Shown here one piece after another: positions 1-5,246 of a DNA stretch of 10,588 nucleotides. The DNA lies in the NCBI GenBank assembly GCA_937891475.1, contig CALATC010000218.1:1-10588 (forward strand). The letters run 5' to 3'. Numbering within the stretch: the stretch's first letter is position 1; each line of letters starts with the position of its first letter. The notes under the pieces are model-generated. The model saw only the letters and a program-made list of their open reading frames with translations, had not been told where the DNA came from and made no database searches. Made by a program: the position numbers and the translations under genes. Origin of the DNA: an uncultured Granulicatella sp. GTDB taxonomy: Bacteria > Bacillota > Bacilli > Lactobacillales > Aerococcaceae.

Positions 1-82
1 GAAAGAACCAGCCAAATATGATATAATATAATTTATCGATTTGACCATAACAAAATTAGATAATTTGTTCAATTAAGGAAAA

Positions 83-625
83 ATGACAAAAAAAAGACAA
101 ACAAATAGTGTTACCAATATCAAGGAAGCATTAATAGAACTCTTACTTGAAAAAGAGTATTCAAAAATTACTATTAGCAATATAACTCAAAGAGCTAATA
201 TTAGCAGGGGAACATTTTATCAACATTTTCTTGATAAAAACGACCTTGCATACACCATTGGAAATGAGACTTTACAAAAGTTTTGGAACATTCTAGCAAG
301 AGAGAATTTAGAAAAAAAGAATATGCTTTTAGAAGCATTGAAGTGTATAGAGCTAGATTTTAAACATTTTAAAGCAATATCACAAGCACCCCATGTACAA
401 TTCAAATCTAAAGTACAACAATTAATAAGTGACATAGTGGATAGTAACCCAATCATAAAAAATAAAATTAAACAAAATACCAAAATCTCTGATAAAATTA
501 TTATTGAAGTTTTTTCAGCATCAGTTGAAACTATTATTTCTTCATGGATTGCTAGTGATTTAGCAGAAAGTCCAGATAAGGTTGTGGATAACATAATAAA
601 AGTTGAACAACTTTTTTGGAAATGA
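83..625 (+). CDS. TetR/AcrR-family transcriptional regulator
   Basis: A 180-residue protein, the usual TetR-family size. Residues about 12-55 form the TetR_N DNA-binding domain: a helix with KEALIELLLEKEY, then the helix-turn-helix ITISNITQRANISRGTFYQHF and the typical DKNDL that follows it. The remaining ~120 residues are a helical ligand/dimer domain with no recognisable ligand signature. The ATG at 83 is the first possible start, since an in-frame TAA lies at 74-76. An AAGGA at 75-79 is only 3 nt away, shorter than ideal. Two overlapping TATAAT hexamers at 22-32 could be a -10; the -35 would fall at or outside the window edge. The regulated gene is not visible; such genes often repress a neighbouring efflux or transport operon, here presumably left of the window. 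The AT-rich composition and lack of Tn916 similarity mark it as flanking DNA. The family call is secure, the target unknown. Confidence 0.88.
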   Translation: MTKKRQTNSVTNIKEALIELLLEKEYSKITISNITQRANISRGTFYQHFLDKNDLAYTIGNETLQKFWNILARENLEKKNMLLEALKCIELDFKHFKAISQAPHVQFKSKVQQLISDIVDSNPIIKNKIKQNTKISDKIIIEVFSASVETIISSWIASDLAESPDKVVDNIIKVEQLFWK

Positions 626-681
626 AACCGACATTTTTGAATTTTAGGAGGGTAGGGATACCTTAAACATCAAGGATATTA

Positions 682-701
682 TTGGTAGCTTTTTGGTAGC
701 T
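682..701 (+). repeat. Two direct copies of TTGGTAGCT, 11-nt period
   Basis: TTGGTAGCT occurs at 682-690 and 693-701, separated by TT. Short tandem repeats with an 11-nt period resemble integrase arm-binding sites near attachment sites of phages and ICEs. No integrase gene or core site is visible here, so this is only a description of the repeat. Confidence 0.4.
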
Positions 702-739
702 AAACATACAAAATATATTACTTCTGCCAAATTGGACAT

Positions 740-771
740 AAAAAGAATGTTGAACTATCAGCATTCTTTTT
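740..771. terminator. Strong intrinsic terminator, probably bidirectional
   Basis: AAAAAGAATGTTGA at 740-753 pairs with TCAGCATTCTTTTT at 758-771 (14 bp with one G-T wobble, loop ACTA), with A-rich and T-rich ends on both strands. It lies about 115 bp after the tetR-like stop and could end that transcript or transcripts coming leftward through orf21. Confidence 0.75.
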
Positions 772-793
772 TATTTCAAATAGTTTCTCGGAA

Positions 794-847
794 TTAGATA
801 CGGGGGGTTAAGTGCTGGCGTGGCTATTGCCACACCAGCCAGCAAGA
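794..847 (-). other. oriT: Partial Tn916-type oriT (one side of the nick region only)
   Basis: Reading the minus strand downstream of orf21: an 11-bp hairpin (814-824 with 829-839, one G-T pair, loop AATA), then TTAACCCCCCGTATCTAA ending at 794. This is what I recall of the Tn916 oriT between orf21 and orf20, where the C-run is the left half of a GC-rich inverted repeat that should continue CAGGGGGG. The related ICEBs1 oriT has the same layout (C-run, CTAA, G-run) and is nicked within it by its MobT-type relaxase. Here the match stops after CTAA and AT-rich DNA follows, so the G-run and orf20 (relaxase) are missing. This half site alone should not form the cruciform. Confidence 0.72.
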
Positions 848-2233
848 TCAGTCCACACCTGCGACTTCCGCTTCGCACGTCGCCTGCGTGGACTGTCTGC
901 TGTTGGATAACTTTTTAATTTCCTCCAAGAAATCATATCCTTTTGGTACAAGGGGAGTATAAAACTCTGATATGACACTTGTTCCTACATCAACATAGCC
1001 ACGACCTTTGATTCGCTTTAAGAAGAAATCCTTTTGTACGTCACTGCCAAACATCATGCCATAGCCCATTTCAGACATACGACCTAAAGCCACTCTGAAA
1101 TTAAACTGATCACGGATTCCGTCGCCTAAATATTTTGCGTCTGGACGTTGACAAGCCAGTATTAGAAAGAAGCCAGCTTGACGACCTAACATGACAATCT
1201 GTTTCAGCTTATTCATAACTGCGGTGTTTTCTTTTGTTCCCAGCATTTCCATGAAAGCGACGTATTCATCAAAGATTAAGAAGTGTGCCGGGAGACCTAA
1301 GTAAGCATAATTTTTGCCAGTCTTATAGTTCTTCATCTGCTTCATTTCCTCACTACGTTTCATCATTTCTTCATAGAATGTTTCAATGCAAGAAAGCAAG
1401 TCTTCTTTTCTATAGTAGACATTTGCCATCACAGAACCTAAGTCCGCAAGGTCAGCATTTTTCGGGTCAAGAATATACAGTTTTGAATCTGTATGAAGCA
1501 AGGCTTCAATCAGTGTCAGTATAAAGTAAGTTTTACCGCCACCTGTACCACCAGCAATCAACATATGAGGGAGCTTATCATATTCCCACCATACGTTTTT
1601 CATTAAGCGAAGTTTACCATCTTTAGCTTCTACTTCATCAATAGAAATACGACTGGCTATGGTGTCATAGAGCAAAGTATATTCCACATAGGAATCCTTT
1701 AACTCTTTATCCGTCAGCTCACAGTACAAGCCACTCTCTAATTTCTTTTCCAAGTGTAAGAGTTGGTCTTGATATTTTCCCAGCGTGATTTCCACCCGTA
1801 TCTGTATCAAGCCATTTTTAAGTCGATAATACATTTTAGGGAAGTAGGTTATCTTTTCCTTTGTACGACCAGCACTATCTTTAAAGAAACCCTCTGTTTT
1901 GACCTGTTCAGATTCATACCACTTGTTTTCAAGTATCATCTTTGCCAGTTTTTGACGGTGGTAAAGTTGTTTAACCGTATCATAGCGAACCCGTTTGAAT
2001 ACAAACGCTACCAGCAAGCAGATAAGAATTGCGACACTGAAACTGATAATTAAATAGGGAATGTCAATCTTATCTGCTTGTGATAGGTTAAAATCCTGCC
2101 AGTTGATCTGCTGGATTGTCTTCACATGAAACAGTCCGACAACCAGCAGGAAAACAGGCAGGAGTGACGCTATCGTAAAATGAAAGACTAAATCTTTACC
2201 AGATGGGCGAATCCTTTTACCACGCTGTTTCAT
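848..2233 (-). CDS. orf21: FtsK/SpoIIIE-type conjugative coupling ATPase, Tn916 Orf21
   Basis: A 461-residue protein, full length for Tn916 Orf21. It is the predicted coupling protein that brings the relaxase-DNA complex to the type IV-like transfer channel and pumps DNA by ATP hydrolysis at the membrane. Two transmembrane segments are visible at about residues 17-37 and 58-80. The motor domain follows, with Walker A GGTGGGKT at 228-235 and Walker B FLIFDEY at 318-324 (Asp322, Glu323), then LACQRPDAKYLGDGIRDQF at 359-377, typical of FtsK/TcpA proteins. The start at 2233 has an AAAGGAG ribosome site about 9 nt upstream. It is the last gene of the orf24-23-22-21 string in this arm; in Tn916 the relaxase gene orf20 would follow beyond oriT, but that part is absent. 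Its partner relaxase must therefore come from elsewhere, perhaps from the other arm beyond the window. Identification is very secure. Confidence 0.96.
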   Translation of the reverse strand: MKQRGKRIRPSGKDLVFHFTIASLLPVFLLVVGLFHVKTIQQINWQDFNLSQADKIDIPYLIISFSVAILICLLVAFVFKRVRYDTVKQLYHRQKLAKMILENKWYESEQVKTEGFFKDSAGRTKEKITYFPKMYYRLKNGLIQIRVEITLGKYQDQLLHLEKKLESGLYCELTDKELKDSYVEYTLLYDTIASRISIDEVEAKDGKLRLMKNVWWEYDKLPHMLIAGGTGGGKTYFILTLIEALLHTDSKLYILDPKNADLADLGSVMANVYYRKEDLLSCIETFYEEMMKRSEEMKQMKNYKTGKNYAYLGLPAHFLIFDEYVAFMEMLGTKENTAVMNKLKQIVMLGRQAGFFLILACQRPDAKYLGDGIRDQFNFRVALGRMSEMGYGMMFGSDVQKDFFLKRIKGRGYVDVGTSVISEFYTPLVPKGYDFLEEIKKLSNSRQSTQATCEAEVAGVD

Positions 2234-2261
2234 GCGAAAAAGTCTCCTTTCTACCTAGCGA

Positions 2262-2648
2262 CTATTTGTCTTGTGTCGGTTCTTTCTTTGCTTGTGGTTG
2301 AGCTTTGAATGAACTAGAATCCTTTGTCAGCACAATATCGTCTGCCTTGATATACCAGTCAACATCTGCTCCTTGATAGGTGGCAGTAGCAACGGTGTCC
2401 GCAATGGGATTGATAAGTTCCACCCGTGCGTTATAATCAAACTCTTTCAAAGGCACGCTGGCAGGAATACTTACTTGAATCATGCGTCCTTGTCCTTTGG
2501 ATTTTAAGTCATAGGTACGTTCCTTGATTTCATCTGAAACCGACCCGTCTTCATTTTGGATTCTCACTTCACGACGTAGAGCAGAGAATTTCAATTCTCC
2601 AAAAGTCGTGTCTTTATCTAATACAATGCCATTTGCTAATCTCATCAT
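2262..2648 (-). CDS. orf22: DUF961 (YdcP-family) conjugative transposon protein, Tn916 Orf22
   Basis: A 128-residue protein, matching Tn916 Orf22 in length. The family accompanies the transfer genes of Tn916- and ICEBs1-type elements; its molecular role is not settled. The DUF961 pattern is visible: TFGELKF at about 15-21, an ERTYDL turn near 43-48, IQVSIPA near 57-63, ARVELINP near 75-82, then a C-terminal KADD and a charged low-complexity tail rich in Gln and Lys. It lies 15 bp after orf23 and 28 bp before orf21 in one operon. GAGAGG precedes two consecutive ATG codons (2648 and 2645), so the start could be one codon later. It shares several motifs with Orf23, which suggests old tandem duplication. 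Confidence 0.93.
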   Translation of the reverse strand: MMRLANGIVLDKDTTFGELKFSALRREVRIQNEDGSVSDEIKERTYDLKSKGQGRMIQVSIPASVPLKEFDYNARVELINPIADTVATATYQGADVDWYIKADDIVLTKDSSSFKAQPQAKKEPTQDK

Positions 2649-2663
2649 TTTTCCTCTCTTTCT

Positions 2664-2978
2664 TTATTCTTTTATCATGTCGTCAGCATGTAAAAGGTAA
2701 TTTGTAAAACCACGAGTGCCGATTTTGTAGCCCTCTGCGGTAATACGTGGATTGACTAACTTCACACGTTCCTCAAAGCCGAAATGTTTTTCGCCAGCTT
2801 CAGCAGGAAGCACCACCACAATATCATCTGCTCTTTGAACATCAGAATAGAGATTATAGCTTCTTGATAAGACAGTTAGCCGTCCGTTGATTCTTCGCTG
2901 AACGACTTTATCCTCGCCAGCAAATTCTAAATTGCCGAATGTTTTTTCCATGTTGGGAATCACAAATTTAAGTTCCAT
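2664..2978 (-). CDS. orf23: DUF961 (YdcP-family) conjugative transposon protein, Tn916 Orf23
   Basis: A 104-residue protein, matching Tn916 Orf23. Visible family motifs are TFGNLEF at about 13-19, SRSYNLYS near 38-45, IVVVLPAEAG near 53-62, ERVKLVNP near 70-77 and LLHADD near the C-terminus. The pattern TFGxLxF ... VxxPA ... RVxLxNP ... ADD is shared with Orf22, so the two are paralogues. An AAAGGATAGG ribosome site precedes the ATG at 2978, 22 bp after the stop of the small upstream ORF. It is one of the first genes entered by transcription across the joined ends in circular Tn916. Function is not established; no catalytic motif is visible. Confidence 0.93.
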   Translation of the reverse strand: MELKFVIPNMEKTFGNLEFAGEDKVVQRRINGRLTVLSRSYNLYSDVQRADDIVVVLPAEAGEKHFGFEERVKLVNPRITAEGYKIGTRGFTNYLLHADDMIKE

Positions 2979-3000
2979 ATTTTTACCTATCCTTTCTTTT

Positions 3001-3075
3001 TTATTGGCTGAATGAATGTTTGATGGTCTTAAAGAGTGGGGAACGACCTTTTGATTCTTGATTTTTTGTTTTCAT
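3001..3075 (-). CDS. 24-residue leader ORF upstream of orf23 (Orf24-like)
   Basis: On the minus strand GAAAGGAAG (plus 3083-3091) is followed 7 nt later by ATG at 3075. The frame encodes a basic 24-residue peptide beginning MKTKNQESKG and ending HSFSQ, stop TAA at 3001-3003. It ends 22 nt before orf23, has a better ribosome site than many longer ORFs here, and sits between the terminator at 3102-3134 and orf23. It may be a real leader peptide or simply a translational entry point. I believe it corresponds to the small first ORF of the Tn916 left end, but the symbol is uncertain. No domain is recognisable. Confidence 0.6.
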   Translation of the reverse strand: MKTKNQESKGRSPLFKTIKHSFSQ

Positions 3076-3101
3076 AAGTTCACTTCCTTTCAAAATCGGG
3101 T

Positions 3102-3134
3102 AAAAAAATAGACACCTCATTTTTTGAAGTGTCT
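3102..3134 (-). terminator. Intrinsic terminator or attenuator in the Tn916 left end
   Basis: On the minus strand AGACACTTCA (3134-3125) and TGAGGTGTCT (3119-3110) form a 10-bp stem with one G-U pair and an A-rich 5-nt loop, followed by A then seven T (3108-3102). It lies between the left terminus and the 24-codon ORF, so transcripts entering from the element end must pass it to reach orf23-orf21. Confidence 0.8.
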
Positions 3135-3219
3135 ACCTATTAAATATTCAAATTTTATTGGAAGTATCTTTATATCTTCACTTTTCAAGGATAAATCGTC
3201 GTATCAAAGCTCATTCATA

Positions 3220-3241
3220 AGTAGTAAATTAGTAGTAAATT
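3220..3241 (+). repeat. Tandem Int arm-type (DR-2-like) sites, Tn916 left end
   Basis: Two perfect adjacent copies of AGTAGTAAATT at 3220-3230 and 3231-3241. The same 11-mer, with a near copy, occurs near the right end at 5214-5235. In Tn916 the N-terminal domain of Int binds such direct repeats about 70-140 bp inside each terminus. Here they lie about 73 bp from the terminus. Confidence 0.85.
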
Positions 3242-3288
3242 GAGTGGTTTTGACCTTGATAAAGTGTGATAAGTCCAGTTTTTATGCG

Positions 3289-3314
3289 GATAACTAGATT
3301 TTTATGCTATTTTT
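3289..3314 (-). repeat. Tn916 left terminus (imperfect terminal inverted repeat)
   Basis: Read inward on the minus strand from 3314 (AAAAATAGCATAAAAATC...), these 26 bases match the right terminus read inward from 5073 at 20 of 26 positions, the value I recall for the Tn916 ends. This sets the left boundary at about 3314, give or take the few bases of coupling sequence. Confidence 0.85.
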
Positions 3315-4561
3315 ATATTAAATATATCTAATAATTCCTCTCCGTATTGAAATGCAAATACTTCATATGGGCTCTTATTCCCAAGAGATTTTCTTGCATA
3401 TGAATTTATATGACTCATCATAATATCTATATCTTTTTGTGTATATTTTCCAAAATCGACACCCTTAGGTATTATACGACGAATAAATTCGTGGTTGTTT
3501 TCACAGTTAGGCTTTTGAAAAGGAGCGTTTGCATCGCAATAAAAAACCCTGGAGCGAAGTTTGCCTTCCTTATCAAATTCGATTGCAGTAGGATTTGAAA
3601 ATTCACTTCCATTATCTGCTAACAAAATTGGAAATAGGTCAGAATAGGCATCAGAACCCAATTTAGAGTACAGATTGTTAAATATGTCCGTAACCGATTT
3701 TGAGTCGTTAGACTCTCTTAAAAATGCAAGTTGTAGTTCCTGTTTTACAAAGTGTATAGTAAGCAATACAGGACCACCCTTTATACCTATAACAGAATCT
3801 ATCTGTTGCGCTGGAAGGTCAGAATGATTACTCATATAGTCTTTATAATCCTTAAAAGTACGATTAATACGACAGGATTTATCTACCTTGAGTGGCCTAG
3901 TCTTAGACTTGCGAGGACGCATTCTAACTGTTCTTGGCATGTCTATATTCCTAGCAGAGAAAATCCCGTTATTTACATAAGAGTATAGAGTTCGTTCTGA
4001 CATCATGACCTCATCTTTGTGAAAGATAGATATATGATGAATAGATTGACCTTTAATGAGTAATGGAGAAACAATATTATCTAGATGTTTTATTTCCTCC
4101 TCAGAAAAAGCAAATCCACTGCGAGACTCACTTAGTAGAGTTTCATATTCCTTTTGAGCCGATAAGGCTTTATAGAAAGACTTTTCTAACGTGCAGTTGG
4201 TCTTAGATTCACAAGAATTACAAACATATGGTGGCTTTTTAAGCTTAGGACAAGTATATTTCTCATATAAACTGCATTTTTCATTACATATACCACAGGA
4301 CCAGCAAAGTCGTTTTCTATAGGTACACATCTTGCAAACATTACGTAGTGAGCATGAGCGATTAGCATTATGAAGACAGTCATTGAAAGACTTACTAAAA
4401 GCACCAGTCTTCTCATGTCTTATATGTGCACGAATTTCTTTTGAAATAGTAGTAGGGTCTTTATGAAGAATACGTGCAATCTTTCTAAAAGATGTTCCTT
4501 TACCTAATTCTATTTCTATTATATTTCTTGATTCAAGAGTTAAATGTTTTTGTGTGTTCAT
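3302..4561 (-). pseudogene. IS30-family transposase, 3' end cut off by Tn916 insertion
   Basis: The ATG at 4561 has a GAGGAGG site 8 nt upstream and is preferred over the in-frame TTG at 4585. Features in order: helix-turn-helix at about residues 7-43, a Cys-rich stretch with twelve cysteines at about 62-123 (probably zinc-binding), and an rve-type DDE core with Asp255 in QIDSVIG, Asp316 in LLADNGSEF and Glu354 in NCENNHEF. All catalytic residues are present. The last codons (I-A and the TAA at 3302-3304) lie inside the Tn916 left terminus, so native coding ends near Asn415. The missing 21 codons are found at 5004-5072, next to the Tn916 right terminus, giving a reconstructed protein of about 436 residues. 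The truncated protein keeps the catalytic core but lacks its C-terminal tail, and the IS has lost its adjacent right end, so independent movement is doubtful. Confidence 0.88.
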
Positions 4562-4580
4562 AATAATTTCCTCCTCATAA

Positions 4581-4599
4581 ATCAAGGTAATGCAACTAT
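4581..4599 (-). repeat. Left (upstream) inverted repeat of the IS30-type element
   Basis: Read inward on the minus strand from 4599: ATAGTTGCATTACCTTGAT. It aligns with the other IS end read inward from 4940 at 17 of 20 positions with one gap; the first 11 are identical. It lies 20 bp before the transposase start, as expected for an IS30 IRL. The exact outermost base is uncertain. Confidence 0.7.
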
Positions 4600-4939
4600 A
4601 AACTTATGATACATTTAAATTATGAACTAGTAAATTCCATATACAAATAAAGTGTATTTGGTAAAAGTAAATTCCATATCATGGGGGAATTTACTTTTAC
4701 AAGTAACAAAAATACAATAAAGGTGAATTGAAAAAGTAAATTCCACTTTGTAAGACTAAATTCTGTAATAGTAAAGCTCTTTAGAAAAAAATATAAAAAA
4801 GAGCTGACTTTTCGATAGAAAAGTATTAAAATATACATAAGAAACAAAGTTTTGGAAGCATTTTATGCATACTAATTAGGAGTCGGATTCACTTGTTTTT
4901 TTCGGAAATTGTAAATTCCACCCCTAGTGAAGATATATC
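4600..4939. repeat. 340-bp spacer with five copies of GTAAATTCC, one inverted
   Basis: No credible gene. GTAAATTCCA occurs in direct orientation at 4630-4639, 4667-4676, 4737-4746 (sharing GTAAATTCCA) and 4911-4920, and inverted (GGAATTTAC) at 4686-4694. A perfect 15-bp inverted repeat pairs 4661-4675 with 4686-4700 (10-nt spacer), and a perfect 13-bp repeat pairs 4686-4698 with 4732-4744. Weaker hairpins are AGCTCTTT/AAAGAGCT (4775-4782, 4798-4805) and ACTTTTC/GAAAAGT (4807-4813, 4818-4824). The repeats may be remnants of mobile-element ends or a small MITE-like element; IS30 elements are known to favour targets resembling IS ends, but these repeats do not match the IS ends described here. 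Confidence 0.65.
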
Positions 4940-4959
4940 ATAGTTGCATTTTCCATGAT
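4940..4959 (+). repeat. Right (downstream) inverted repeat of the IS30-type element
   Basis: Read inward on the plus strand: ATAGTTGCATTTTCCATGAT, partner of 4581-4599. It lies 44 bp beyond the transposase stop (minus strand). The two IS ends point away from each other across 340 bp, the reverse of an intact IS; their outer flanks show no clear matching target duplication. Confidence 0.7.
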
Positions 4960-4983
4960 CCTAATTGTACAATTTAATTGGAT

Positions 4984-5002
4984 AAAAACCGATTCCGGTT
5001 TT
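4984..5002 (-). terminator. Terminator after the IS30 transposase tail
   Basis: On the minus strand AAAACCG (5002-4996), loop GAAT, CGGTTTT (4991-4985) is a perfect 7-bp stem running into TTTTT, 1-2 nt after the TAA at 5004-5006. It would also stop transcripts leaving Tn916 through the int end. The short stem makes the strength uncertain. Confidence 0.55.
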
Positions 5003-5003
5003 G

Positions 5004-5072
5004 TTATTTATCTGCTTTTGAAAAAAGTTTTTCTGTTAACGTGATTTCATCAGCAGATATTTTTTTTAAATT
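5004..5072 (-). pseudogene. Detached 3' end of the same IS30-type transposase gene
   Basis: Read on the minus strand from the Tn916 right terminus, the frame gives N-L-K-K-I-S-A-D-E-I-T-L-T-E-K-L-F, then S-K-A-D-K and TAA at 5004-5006. This is the ordinary C-terminal ending of IS30 transposases (LFNIKKISxDEITLxxxL). The main gene at 3302-4561 ends in D-I-F-N at the Tn916 left terminus, so the two pieces join seamlessly as DIFN/LKKISADEI. A terminator follows at once and an IS end lies at 4940-4959. No start codon or ribosome site belongs to this piece. It is too short for ordinary gene finders and easily missed. Confidence 0.85.
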
Positions 5073-5098
5073 AAACAAAGTATAAATTTCTAATTATC
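5073..5098 (+). repeat. Tn916 right terminus (imperfect terminal inverted repeat)
   Basis: Read inward on the plus strand (AAACAAAGTATAAATTTC...), it matches the left terminus (3314 inward) at 20 of 26 positions. On the outer side the IS30 transposase tail begins at once, which independently supports the boundary near 5072/5073. Confidence 0.85.
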
Positions 5099-5213
5099 TT
5101 TTTATATTTTCTTAAATGCTCGTAAAGCCTTATTCTATGTGCTTTCGAGTATTTTTACTGTAGGAAGATACTTCACGTTTCTTTGCATATTTCCTCATGT
5201 CTTAGCTGTCAGA

Positions 5214-5235
5214 AGTGGTAAATAAGTAGTAAATT
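5214..5235 (+). repeat. Tandem Int arm-type (DR-2-like) sites, Tn916 right end
   Basis: AGTGGTAAATA at 5214-5224 is followed directly by AGTAGTAAATT at 5225-5235. The second is identical to the repeats at 3220-3241. They lie about 140 bp inside the right terminus and 12 bp after the int stop, as expected for Int arm-binding sites. Confidence 0.8.
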
Positions 5236-5246
5236 CATTTGTACTA

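Larger units (their letters stand above)
794..3314 (-). mobile_element. Left arm of a Tn916-like conjugative transposon, ending at oriT
   Basis: Terminus, Int-binding repeats, leader ORF, orf23, orf22, orf21 and half of oriT follow each other exactly as in Tn916. The arm then ends abruptly within the oriT inverted repeat at about 794. Everything from orf20 onward (relaxase, transfer channel, tet(M), int) is missing on this side. Its relation to the right half at 5073-10588 (same molecule permuted, or separate truncated copy) cannot be decided within the window. Confidence 0.85.
3315..5072 (-). mobile_element. IS30-family element split by Tn916 and displayed inside out
   Basis: The pieces are: 3315-4599 (IRL plus 415 codons) and 4940-5072 (21 codons plus IRR), together about 1.42 kb, the normal size of this family. 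The internal breakpoint of each piece is a Tn916 terminus; the natural outer ends of the IS face the 340-bp spacer 4600-4939. This order arises if a Tn916::IS30 unit is circularised, tandemly repeated, or if two neighbouring IS copies each took a Tn916 at the same spot. Confidence 0.8.

Noticed and set aside
41..64. Promoter TTGACC ... GATAAT ahead of the tetR-like gene
   Set aside because: The spacing is only 12 nt, too short for a sigma-A promoter.
3302..4585. Transposase starting at TTG 4585
   Set aside because: The ATG at 4561 has GAGGAGG at ideal spacing; the TTG would place that site inside the coding region and its upstream bases run into the IS end.
4661..4700. Perfect 15-bp inverted repeat as a transcription terminator
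   Set aside because: AT-rich stem with no T-run directly after either arm, and it belongs to a set of repeated motifs; more likely repeat-element structure.
4620..4847. Minus-strand ORF of 75 codons in the spacer
   Set aside because: Low-complexity Phe/Leu/Tyr-rich translation of AT-rich repeats; no ribosome site or domain. The repeats explain the sequence.
4629..4920. GTAAATTCC repeats as a CRISPR-like array
   Set aside because: Spacing is irregular (37, 70 and 174 nt), one copy is inverted, repeats are only 10-12 nt and no cas gene is present.
4963..4974. Palindrome AATTGTACAATT as an operator
   Set aside because: Such palindromes arise often in AT-rich DNA, and it lies inside the IS right end; no regulator can be linked to it.
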